Of a DNA stretch of 64,000 nucleotides, positions 42,401-54,700 are shown piece after piece. The stretch lies in assembly GCA_013398175.1 (NCBI GenBank), contig VZRZ01000996.1:2488690-2552689 (forward strand), in the 5' to 3' direction. Position numbers and translations under genes: made by a program. The notes beneath the pieces were generated by a model that worked only from the letters and a program-made list of their open reading frames with translations, ran no database searches and was not told the origin of the DNA. Positions within the stretch are counted from its first letter, which is position 1, and each line of letters starts with the position of its first letter. Source of the stretch: Climacteris rufus (taxonomy: Eukaryota; Chordata; Aves; Passeriformes; Climacteridae).

Positions 42401-45289
42401 AAATTCAATCAAAAGCTAAATGGAGAATGTTTTAATCAGAACTTAATAATGTAAAACCAAAAGGAGGATACCTCTTGTATACTGAATAAAACATTCTCTT
42501 TTTTTTGTGGCTGCTGAAGAATTAGAGATATTATGGTTTCCTTTGCTCTAAATGGATGTTTACTGCCTTTTTTTTTTCTCTAAACTGAGAAAATATTGTA
42601 GCTGCATATGTTACTCTTCTCTGAAGCCAAAATGAAAATCGCAAAGGAACATTTTGCCTCCCCTAAATAGACTGAGCTGAGTTTAGGCCACAGCCCTGTG
42701 TTTCCTTCAGTGAAGCATAACTACCCCCATGGTTTCCTTCTATGTCAAACATGCCACTCTGAGAGCTCTGATTTATTTTTAAATGAACCTAAGTTTTTAC
42801 ACTATGATGGGTATTTTAGCAGTTCTGTGCTTTAAAATTCTTCCCAAACTCTCTGTAATGTATTGAATGTCAAACATGCCACTCTGAGAGCTCTGATTTA
42901 TTTTTAAATGAACCTAAGTTTTTACACTATGATGGGTATTTTAGCAGTTCTGTGCTTTAAAATTCTTCCCAAACTCTCTGTAATGTATTGAATGTCAAAC
43001 ATGCCACTCTGAGAGCTCTGATTTATTTTTAAATGAACCTAAGTTTTTACACTATGATGGGTATTTTAGCAGTTCTGTGCTTTAAAATTCTTCCCAAACT
43101 CTCTGTAATGTATTGAATGTCAAACATGCCACTCTGAGAGCTCTGATTTATTTTTAAATGAACCTAAGTTTTTACACTATGATGGGTATTTTAGCAGTTC
43201 TGTGCTTTAAAATTCTTCCCAAACTCTCTGTAATGTATTGAATGGCAAGAGTATCACTGACAAACAATACCAGTGTGACATGGGGGTGACTGGTCCCCCT
43301 GCCAAGTCGTGCTCTGGGGTGCTGGCTAACAAAGGGCTGGTGGTGTCCTCGGCAGGCAGTGGGCTGTTCACGCCAGATGGACCTGCTGCCTACCACTACG
43401 ACAGTGGCACTGAGGAGGGATGTCTCCTGCTGGCAGAGTTGAGCTCACACCCCCGTCTTTCCCCCACCTACCCTCCTGCCATCAACTGGAGTTTGTATGC
43501 CACAAGCATCAAGAAATTTCCAGGAGAAAATGACACTTTCTTGAGAGCTGTCCGGAAGGATATATTCACTTTCAGTGAATTGAGGCGCAAGGCTGGAAAT
43601 TACACTGTTTGTCAAGCAGACCTTTGCTGTCATCTGGTCTATCAGATGTCAAACAAGAGGAGAGATGAAGTTTATGTCCTGGGTGCATTTGATGGGCTTC
43701 ATGGTTCTCTCATAAAATACCATTGGCAGGTAATTGCTCTTTTAGGGGTGAGCGTGGCTGCACCCCAACCACCCCAAAACATTTGTGCATTACTGCATCT
43801 TGAGAACTTTTCTTGCTATCAAATCCATCTCTTGTTTGCTGAAAGCTTTGTGGTGTTTTGCCTTTCTGCCTCCTCCTCCCCTCAGATCTGCACACTACTC
43901 AAGTGCCAGAGCACAGACCTGAGCACATGTGGGCAGCCCGTGGAGACAGCTCAGACCAAATTTGAGAAGTTCTCCCTCAGCGGCACGTTTGGCACCAGCC
44001 ACGTCTTTCCAGAAGTGTTGTACAGTGGGGTGCAGCTGGCCCCCGGGGAGTTTGAGGTAATGGGACACCCTGGAGCTCTTTGTTGCAAGGTTTTCCAGGC
44101 TGTGGTGCTTAAAAATGATCTGGCAGCAAAGTCTCACCCAAGAACCACTTTCTTTGGTTCTGCAGACTGTAACCCAAGATGACAGAGTTATGGTGAGGTT
44201 GGAAACCTTTTAATTGCTTTCTTTAGCAAATCTACCTTCCCACTTCCAAATCAATTAACAACAGCTTTCAAGGACCTATTTTCTACAGTTTTCTGATGAT
44301 GCACATTTTAGGAGAAAAAGAAATCAAATACTCTGAGAAATTTCCAAGCAAGAAAAATTACTTTAGAGTATCACGTGTAAGAGCAGAAATTCTATGCAGT
44401 TAAAAATGTTAAAGCGATTTTTTGAGGAGTTTGGAGGGTTTATTTTTTTATTTGGAGCTTCACATTTTATTTTTGCCAAAACCTGTTTTCATTCATAAAC
44501 CTTAGATTACTTTTATGTAATAGCACTTCTGTAAAAATATACACATCAAAGAATTCATTGGTATGTTCAAATATGATCATAGTCTAATTTAAAAACAATA
44601 TGTTGTATTTTCTTAATAAATACATGCTTATCTTTTGTCACAGGGACAAAAAAGTTGTTACAGGTATTCACAGCCAATGAACAACAGTGATTCCAAACTG
44701 ATACGGAAAAAATAACTAAAAGCTATATATGGCCAGCAGCTTGAAATTCTCTACTTTCATTTGAAAATTGTTTTGAGGTCTATAACGCAAAAATATTTCA
44801 AATATGTCCTAGATGTGTATATAACCTTCATTGCCTTGTATGAGTAACTAGGGAGAACCTAATAAATTAGTTATTCTCATTCTCACCTTCTTATGAGGTG
44901 GAGAAAATGATCTTTTTTACTCAAGGATGGAGGATGGTTTAAAGACTTCCGGGTCCAAGGAAACGTGGAAAGGCTATAGAGGGGAGTCTATGGCAGAGCC
45001 AGAGAGAATTCTGGTTTCTTTCACTCTCATCTTTCACACTTGTTTTTAAAAGTGTTGCATCAAAATGTTCAGCATCTAAGGTCTGCTCTTTCTGTAGTAT
45101 GAAATATTGCTACTCTGTTAGTGGACTATTAGTGTCATTCTTTCTCTTTTGCACCAGGTGCTACGTGATGGGCGTTTGGAAAGCAAGCATGGCACATCGA
45201 AACCGCTCATAACAGCGACGCTTTTTGGAAGGCTTTATGAGAAGGACCCACCACATCCTCTGAGAACTCCCTTTAACATGACTCCTTAG
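39466..45289 (+). CDS. VNN1-like: Vanin/pantetheinase copy 3, intact, mosaic structure
   Basis: Exons: 39466-39678, 39783-39913, 40980-41172, 41810-42101, 43356-43729, 43886-44056, 45158-45289 (TAG). Phase is consistent, giving 501 aa. Signal peptide and triad (E80, K179, C212 in FTCFDIL) are as in copy 2. Exons 1-4 differ from copy 2 by only a handful of bases apart from the two ends of exon 4; exon 6 appears identical. Exon 5 is clearly different: it starts SGLFTPDGPAAYHYDSGTE and ends LHGSLIKYHWQ where the family has LHVVEGxYYLQ. The paired-Cys motif CQADLCCHLVYQ is kept. The C-terminus (YEKDPPHPLRTPFNMTP) lacks a GPI signal, so the product is predicted to be secreted. Intron 4 contains a 4 x 125 bp tandem repeat just before exon 5. 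Intron 5 is only 156 bp, a multiple of three with no stop in frame, so its retention would insert 52 residues. Closest gene to TAAR1, the position of VNN1 in human. Confidence 0.92.
42742..43241. repeat. Tandem repeat, 125-bp unit x 4
   Basis: Units start at 42,742, 42,867, 42,992 and 43,117 ('atgtcaaacatgccactctg') and each ends '...ctctgtaatgtattga'. The copies look identical by eye, so the expansion is recent, or copy number may be mis-assembled. It lies in intron 4 of vanin copy 3 and ends 114 bp before exon 5. Confidence 0.95.
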
Positions 45290-45770
45290 GAGTTACACAG
45301 TCACCATAGGCAGGAGGGGAACTTCCTCATGAGCTGTACCTGTGTGATTCCTGTTCTGCAATACTGCATTTCTGCTCAGCAGCTGTGGCAGTTGGGCTTA
45401 TTTGGGAGAAAGTGATGTGATGACTCTGCTGTGGATGCCTTTTTCACAGTGCTTGAGCCAATGCAATAATTTTTTAGTATGCAGGCTTGGTCACATAAAA
45501 CTTTTAATTAGAAATTTTGTTTTCCCCAAGACACCATATAGATTGCAAGGATAACAGTAGAAAGAAGATTGATACCAAAATATATGAAATGTGGCTTGTC
45601 ATTTTATTGTGGAATAAATATTCTCCAAGGAAGCCTTTCTGTTCCTTTTGCCCCTTCCTGTTTTTCAGACTGTATAATCACTAAATGTCTGTGTTTCCAG
45701 CCTTACACACCAAACAGGGCCTCCCTAGTACTCAGTGAGCCTTGGCCCCATTCTGACCAAGGCACTGTAC

Positions 45771-45776
45771 AATAAA
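45771..45776 (+). terminator. Poly(A) signal AATAAA, vanin copy 3
   Basis: Hexamer about 480 bp after the copy 3 stop. An earlier AATAAA is at 45,613. Which is used cannot be told from sequence. Confidence 0.4.
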
Positions 45777-45799
45777 GAGAAAACCAGATTTGAAATTAT

Positions 45800-48700
45800 C
45801 TTAGGTGCAATCTTAGAGAAAGGGGTCCTCCACAACTCACCCAGGTGCTGAGTGTGGCTGAGGTCATAAAGCACTTCCAGTTCTGCAGTCCGTCTGATCT
45901 TGCACCTCTCTATGTATGGCAGATAGGTGTTGGGTCCAATACATTTCAGATCAAACTTCGTATATAAACTCCAACACCTTTTCCTGGGTATGTGGATAAT
46001 TTCTTCAAAATTGTTAAGATATATGAAATAGGCAATCTTTTGTAGCAGGAGAAATGGGCATAGTTTTGGATTTCTAGCAATAATATGTCAAACTTGGAAG
46101 CCCTGGGCCTGATTCCTGCCTATCATGTTACAGAGAAAATGAGCCTTGTTCTCATCAAATATGCCTTGGTATGGTTCCTGCCTGCATGCTTACTTATCCC
46201 ATTGCATTTTGCATCTACTGCCGTTCATATTGCTGCCTTACAGCCTGCACCATGCTGAGCATGGAGCTGTGCTGAACGTGGCCTGTAAGAAACACTCTGT
46301 GGCTTCCAACCCCAAGCACACCTATGTATGTTCTCCAGGAGTTGCTGAAGTCACATGATTTCTGTTTTTCCCTGTGCTGCAGCTTCTCAGCACACAACTC
46401 TGGGGGCTGTTTCCAGTAGTTGTTTCATCCTGTAAACAAAACAGCTGAGCTTGTACTCAGGGAAGGAACTGTACCACTTGGGAGCAGGCTAAACAGGCGG
46501 GGATTCTAAGTTGTCCTTGCTGGTGCCTTGTTCAGCACCTTACAACTGAACTTGAAAATCTCTCACATACTGCTTGCTGGCATTTCTGAAGTACTGAGTA
46601 CTTCCCAGGTGCATGCAGAGCTAAATGTCTTGAGTTGTCAGAGCTGGACACAGGTAGGATACAATTAATATTGCTAGTTAAATAGCTTATAGAATATCCG
46701 GAAAGGACTCTCACATCTCATCCATTAGGGGTGCAGAAGTACAGGAGTCTTTGAAAAATACACTAAAACCAAATTTGAAGAATGGCTGACCTGCAGGTTT
46801 TGAGATGTGCTGCACAGCTTTTCTCTCCCTGAGAGTGTTCCAAGGGTGCCATACAATGGACTGCTGAGGAGTTTAATAATCCTTTTTTCATTTTCTGATG
46901 ATAAAGCAAGAATTTAGACAAGCAGAGAATGAAGCTGCATGGACTGTTGCAGCAGCCTCAGAATAGCTCCATCATTTTAATACACAAGAACCACGAACCC
47001 TGCTTTTGTGTAAGGATTCCCTGAAGAGATTGCAAAAAACAACCAGATCTTCACCTCAGTGACTGGAGGTCACAAGTGACTAGATGAAGCTCAGTTTTAG
47101 GAAATGTGAGGCTTTGTAATAAAAGCAAATTTCAAATCATGCCAATTACAGAAGCATTTGGAATACAGAAGCAGAGAGGTAATGAATGACCAAAGCAACA
47201 AATTGCATTTATCTGTAACAGAAGTATTTACTGACTCTGGGACAGATGTGTCTGAGTAGAAAAGTCAAATTAATTTAAAAGTAATTCATGTCAATGACCC
47301 CACCCCAAAAGCTACTACAGATGGTGTCTTAATGAATCCCATACCTCTCTGAGCTGGAAAAGCCTGCTCTTCACACATCAATATTTCTTCCTTATACCTT
47401 GATGCTGGCCAAAGCAAACAAGACCCACCTGTTCACAGTGTTTCTGTCCACACAGAAAGAAAAACAACTCCTTAATAGATTTCATTGATGCAAGACATCA
47501 GATGAAGGTAAAAAAACCCCTATTTAAACAAATATAATCTAAACCTTGCAGCTGACTTAAGTAAAACTGGTAACAATTTGGGAAACTTTGACTAGAATCT
47601 AATTTACCTTATTATATATATTGAATTAGAGTAAGCAGGCCTTGAAAAAACATAGAGAGACAGAATCTTAATGTCTGGTTTTTTTAAAAGAGAGCAGAAC
47701 TCTTCAGCCATGTCCTTGCACATATATTTAAGTCATCATGACCTCAAGTTATGCATTAAATAATGTGGTACAGTAAGATACAATCAGAGATTGTGCAACT
47801 TTTAGATCAAGTAATTCAAAACTAAATGTTTATGAACAACTCATGTGATCATAGGTGAATTACTAACAGTATGGGACGCCATTCCTAAGTACATTGAATC
47901 AGGGTAGATGTACTGAGGGATAGACAGAATGACAATGACCTGAGTTTGAATTGCAGAATTTCTAATTAGCCAACAATTGAATTACAACCCCACTTTATCC
48001 AGACAGGATTTGCAATGTCACTGTCCACCATAAGGGCAGCAAAGTTGAAAAAGTGAAGTAACTTGTATAGGTTAATAAAGACTGCAGCAGTTATTATAAG
48101 GCTTATCACAGCTAATACAGGAACGCTGCTCAGTGGCTTGTGATGGACCATGAGATGTCATGGAGCCAAACAGAGAGGTAATTCCAGTATACCTGCTAAA
48201 AATTAACCTCTTGACTCTGGAGACAAACAACTCCTACTGCAGCCACAGATGATCATGACAGCATTACCAAGTGTTATCTATCTGTGAATCAGATACAGAT
48301 GATTGGTGAAAGAGAAACTTTTCATACTGACAACACTATATTCTCTTTCAGTCTGGAAAAAAATTAAGTATGAAAAGAAATGCTTGTAGCCTCCAGCTGT
48401 GAAACTATTAAAATATATCTTGTAGCCACTCATTACTATAAAGTTGCAAGTGAAATATTCCACTGTCTATTCAGATATTCTCATGGCAGCAGGGAATTTC
48501 TGCTATAAATATGTACAATATAAGGAATACGTTATAACTACATTATTTTAACTTTGTCTATCCATCTTCATTTGCTGCTTCTAATGTTAAAGTTAATTCA
48601 GATGTACTCATAGTCCAGGAGCTGTGATAGTGTCAGGACTCACGAGCAGCAAGGAGTATACAAAGCAGGGATAGATTTTAATGCCAAACATACAGTCAAT

Positions 48701-51700
48701 CTTTGGGAAACCTCTTTTCAGAAAAAAAGGAGAATAAATATTTGCATACAGTTGGTTGCCCAGCTTAGGTACTGCAAAACATAATAACATAAAACTAAAA
48801 AAATAATTTGGATACAGTAAAGATAGTCTTCAAGATCAAGTGATGACTTCTGTAACAGCAATTTTGAACATTTACTTCTAAATGATTGTTAGGAGTATGA
48901 TACACACTTGAATTTATCATAAACATGAAAACATTAAGGTAGGTTTTTATAGGATGGTTATTTTTCTATTCTGCAATTCACCTTGCTGTGTTTTCCAGCC
49001 ATCTGATACTGTTTTTTGTACACTGAGAAAGGACTATTCACTTGTACGGTTCTCTAAGGAAAATGCATTGGGTTTTTTTTCCAGGCAGAACTTTCTTGTC
49101 AAATTTATGGATGAGTTTGAAAACATCTAAACTTTATTCTGCAACATTTATGAAAATATAATACTTATACACCATTTCCATTAAGCTAAACAAAGAAAGT
49201 ACCATGAATTCTAGGCCTATGACATTGCCATGTTCTTTACAGGTTCTCTAGGATACACTCTTCCATACTTTTTTAGAGACCTTTCTAAGTTTTCCACACA
49301 GCTTTTATTCCTGTGCTGGCAAAGTGCTGCTATATAATACCTAAAGGTCTCCCTTTCTTTTATTTTGTCGCCACTGGGAGCCAGAAATCTTGACTTAATG
49401 CTCTTTTCATTGAGAGCAAATAACGTCAAATGAGGGCAGTGAGTTTGCTGTACTACCACTAAAATCAGTGGTGGTTACATCAGTTTGCATCTACTGACTG
49501 TGCATCTGCAGAGACAGAGGTGTTATACATTTAGATGTGAATTCAGTCATAATCTGTGGATTTTTTCAGTGTGCCTCGCATGGAGGCTCTCATACCACTC
49601 GACTAGGTTCAGTTGTAGCTGGAAGTCATGAAGTCTGCCCAGAAGAGTTCAGAGACTGACTGATATGGCTCCCACCCTGACAAAAGTCAGATGCACTGAC
49701 CCAGTGAAATTCCCAGTATCTTAGTTTGTCACCCAACTGACAAAGTGCACAAAATTGATCCAAAAATGTACAAACCTTTATTTTCTTCCCATTCCCTTCT
49801 TGGTTAGTAGTTGTCTTCTCCAATTTTCTCAGAGATGTTCTCATGCCAAGTTGGCTGCAATAGCTACCATAAACAAATGGTGAAAACACATTGCAATTAA
49901 TTCATGGGAACATGCTTTTTAAAAGAAGAGTTATTTTTGCCTAAGAAGAAATCAAATATATCTGACACTGAGGTATAGGAGGGAAGAGCAAACTGTGAAA
50001 ACATGACTATTAATAGATAATGAGGTAGTTCCTGATAGCTAGGCTGAAATATAGAAAGCTTTTGGCAGGTGTGGGTAAAAAAATTTGTGTCATGCCTTTC
50101 ATAACTGATGTCAATTAGCTGTACCTCAAGAGTGTCAGATGGCTGTAGGTATAATAATGGCTGTGTATACATAAAAGCTTAAATTTTGATCAATCATCAT
50201 TACCCAGCAACAGGCTTAAACATTTATTTTGTTGAAGAGTTTCTAGGACTATCTTTAATGTTACACTAGGCCTTTCAGTTGTTTGTTCATGTTAATATTA
50301 ACCTCTGTTCACAGGAATTCTTCCAAATTCAGTATTAAATTAATCAAAAAGCAGAAACCTCTTGCACTTGAGGGTTGTGCAACACTTAATGTAACCACTC
50401 CTGTATTTTGCCAAGGGAGTCTTAAAATGCCAGTTATTTTCTGCTGAGTTTTTTCTTACAGATCATGGTCCCTTCTGACATCAAGAATGAGACCTGTATT
50501 CCTCCTTGATTTGCCAAGGTTCATCATTAGATAATATCTTGATGACTTACAAACATTTGCAAGAGGAAGGGAGAAGCAGCAACAATTGCAGATAAGAACA
50601 AAATGGATGAAAGGGCATGAAAAAAGGGAGCTGGAGAGAAGAAAGAGATACTTCCAGTCCTCACCTGCATGAACAAAGAGTTATGCAAGCTGGTAAGGGC
50701 ACATTTGACCAGCTAAACCACCTGTTATTGATGTCTGCTCCCTTTCAATGTCATGGGTATTGGACAGGAGCTAGTTAGCAAGTGAGAACTTGATAACAAG
50801 TAATAAATCAAATTCAAATCGACTTCAGAGCACCCTCACCTCTTCTTCAGTGACCCGATATTCAATTGATATACAGCATCTACTGAGAAGACAAATGAAG
50901 GTTTTCTGGTGAAAAAATGGGCTGCCCAGTCATGTCTTCCTGAGACTGAGCAGCAGAGGGTAGGCAAGAAGGGCTGCAGCCTCTGGCATTGGTAATTTCT
51001 GCACGAGTTGTATTGCTGTTTCTGCAGTGCCATGATAGCAGTGACGTTCACGCACAGCATCACTGCTTCCTGCAGCAGGAAACAACTATGGAAGCATAAG
51101 ATGGCACTGTCAGGTTGCCCCCTTAAAAGTGGCCCACAGTGCAGTAGCACTAGCATCTGCAGCCTGCTGGGCTTCCAAACGGATGATAAGAAACAGTCAG
51201 ATTCAATATTACTTCAATGCTAGGAAAACAGCATGTGTCTACTCTAGTCAAATCCAGCATTTGTGAAAGAAACAGAGAACTGTCCATGAAAATGGAAGCT
51301 ACAGGACACTGCTTATTGACATATAAGTCTTTATTAGCAATTTTAGATTTCAGTGGCTTCCAGTAGAGTAATCACACTTCCAGACCAGAATGTTACATTT
51401 CAAAACTTTCATTTCTCCAAGAGTCATCCTTCTTGTTCAAGCTTATGTCCCCTGGTGCCACCTTGATGGTGCCATACTTTCCTAACCCTCAAGCTCACCC
51501 TAAACCCAAATACCCAGGGAGCAGTTGCAACTTGAGCCCCACAGGTTCAGCTTTGGGCTCAGAGAAACCTCTGGGGAACAGGAGCTGAAAGGCCTGGCTC
51601 TCCACCAATACAGCCCACAAACTGACACACACAAACTGACCCAAAGTGGGTCAGTTCTCTCTGGAATTACTTTTTTCTGGAAGGATGCTTCTTCTTGGGT

Positions 51701-54700
51701 TCCACAGCAATACTAAAACTCCCATTGTTGGAAGATGGTGGATGCTGTCAATTAACTGCAGATATAGTTCTCTGCTATGGTAAAAATATTTAAATAGGAA
51801 AGCAACAGCTCTTAAGTTCCTGTACAAAGCACATAAACACCCAAGCATAATAAACAAATGACTAGCAAAATTTTTCATTAGAAGGAAATATCTTTTTAAT
51901 CAGTCTTGTTTTCAGATACTGACCAAGTATTGTCCTTAGAGTTTTCAGAAAATATCCAGTCTGGGATAGACAAATCAAATATTTAAAGATATCTGAAAGT
52001 GTTACAGTGTGTCAATGTCACACAAAATTGAAAGGAGGAAGAGAAATATCAGGCAATCTTAAAAACAGTTCAATGCTATTAGCTCCATCTGTACCTTGAC
52101 CATAATAAATATTTCTCTTCATTTTGTATGCTTCTTTTCATGATCCTGGCTTTAACTTACTTCAAGTGGATTCATCTTTGTGTATGCTAGTGGCTCGTGT
52201 CAGAATAGATTTATTACATGCTTATCTTTTCTGGTTATTTAAGATTTACGTCATCCTGTTGAGGAGATTTTCCCAACAGCTGCAAACCAGTCAGCTCAAG
52301 CATGCAGCCACTCAGTTGGGAGACTCGTGTGGGGTGAGTCACTATCGCGCTGTATCTGCAGCCTGAGCTGGTTCGTGATGAGGAAGTAACTCCTGAGCAG
52401 TGCCATCTCGGAGTCATGCAGTCTGGAATATGGTGAACTGCTAATATGCTAGTCTGGGATATTATTTTGTTTCAAAAATTGATCTACTATGGTTAGCACT
52501 GGAGATAATAATTGTTATTCTGCACAGATCACTGTGCTCTTTCTGTAGGGAACAACAATAGTACCAAAAAGCAATGAGGTTTTGGTGATGGATGAAAGTA
52601 TGATTTTAAAAGCCATTCATTCCCAATAGCTGAAAGACAAACATAGCTATGGGGCAAAACTCTTTTCATGCACAGCTATAAATTAATAGCAAGGCTCTTT
52701 ACTTTCTGTAAAGTTATTAGAGAATCTTAAGGATACAGCCTGGGATTGTACCTTTTTACTGCTCACCACCCCCCTCCTCTGTGTTTGTCTTCTTATTGGA
52801 GGTGGTGTTCAGAGGCCAGAAAATATCAACAAAGCAGTTACTGTCCTAAATTCATTCCCGTCAGATTGGTGGGTGCAGAGAAGCACTGGAAAGGCACAAG
52901 GGCCCACCCCCTCCAATGTGCCTGTACCTGTGCCTCTGCTCTGTGCAGTGGTCACAGGAATTCACTCACCCTGTTGGGGTGAGAAGCAAGGGGCTGCTCG
53001 GGAGCCCTGAGAGCAGCTTTTGCCTCTGAGTGAAGGCAATGGATCATGTTATGGCATTACTGAGCAAGGCTACCAAATATGTAGAATCACAACCCTGTGC
53101 AGAGATAGTTTCTTGACTTTGGATGGATGTGCTTTGCTTTGCTGTTGAAACATTTTTTTCTTGGAATCTCTTACTCCCCTTGTGCATTTCATAGATTTAC
53201 ATTTATGTTGGGGGTTGGATTTATAGTCCTTATCCTAAGCACTATACTTTCAGAAAAAAGCACAAACATTGCATTACTCTGTGTAAACAGCTGGTTTTAC
53301 TTGGCAAAGAAAATATGTTTTCCACTGAATACTAGGAATAGAAACCATGGGAAAAGGTCTAGAGCTGAATCATGGATCTATTCTCCTCTAAATTCCTCTG
53401 GTATGAATCTGGGCTAATTTCAGACAGTTTTCAGTGGAATTGCCCCAGGTTTGCAGGAATAGCATTCAGATTAGTAGTTGCCACATCTTCTTGTTTAACC
53501 CATATAACGAGATAATTATTTTGAAGTAAGAGCCTTTTGGGAAATTGTGCATTTTCCTCTAGATTTCACACATATTAATAAAAACTCAGGAAGATTATTT
53601 TTATGTTGTGCCTTTTTTTTTTCCCTGAGGATTGTATAAATGGTGAGAGCAGTTATATACTTTCAAAATTCCTCTCCAGCCACAGGATCACCTCACAGCC
53701 TCCAGTAGTTGTAAATCCATGGTTCCCCTCACAGAGAAATAGTTTTTAAAATGAACTGTATGAAAATGAGAAACGTTCTTCTATGTGATGGATACTGTAA
53801 AATTATATTTTCTACCAGTGACCAAACTGTGCCCATAGAAATGCAAGCTGAAGGAATCACAGTAGAAATCAATGCTGTCCTGGCATTTTATTCATTGTAA
53901 CAGTTCTCATTCTTGAGACCTTTTCTGTTCCTTCCCATTTGCAGTGTCCCTGGCACGGTCTTGTGTAAGAAGGATGCAATAACTTTTCAACACATTTTTC
54001 AAATAGGTTTGATGTCTGACAAAAATGCTATTTCCATTCCCTTCTGTGCTGTTTTCCATTTTAATTATTTTGTGTTTTAAAAGCAAACATACAAGGACAG
54101 TGGATGACCCAAGGTATTCCAGACATTGTGATATCTCTCTTTCTTGGATTTCCAAAACTCTGAAAACTACTTATTGCAGAAATACAATTATTTTTCAGAA
54201 AAGAAAGCCAAAGCAACAATTTTGTAGAAAAGTTTTTACTTTGAATTTTGATGTATAAGTGCTTTACTATACTACAGACTCAAAAGACTGTTAAGCACTG
54301 ACTATTTATAAGTGCTTTGAGGTCTCACAAAAATAGTTTGACGTATTTCTCTTTAATATTTTAAATAGCAAGTCTGAGAATATTTTCATGATCCGCATCA
54401 GCATTAAGGCACAAGAAAATGCCTGTTTGAAGCATCTGCACCAACAGAGTGAAAGCATATTACCAGTGTTCCTTCTCACTCTAAATCTGTTGACAATTTG
54501 TCCTGCTTAATTACTTAAGTATTGTGAGATCTTAAAACCTCCTGCTTTACTTTCATTTCAGCAAACACACCATTAAATACCACCCTCCCCACGCTCACAG
54601 CTTCCCTTGGATCTGTGGTTCACTCTTTTCCAATCCACATGGGTCATGCAGTACAGTTTTATTGCAAACCAGGAATGGAAGGGAAATGCCACCTGTCCAG

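Noticed and set aside
44057..44182. Read-through of vanin copy 3 exon 6 into intron 6
   Set aside because: The frame continues 41 codons, but the gtaatg donor is shared by all copies and exon 7 is intact, so splicing is the better model.
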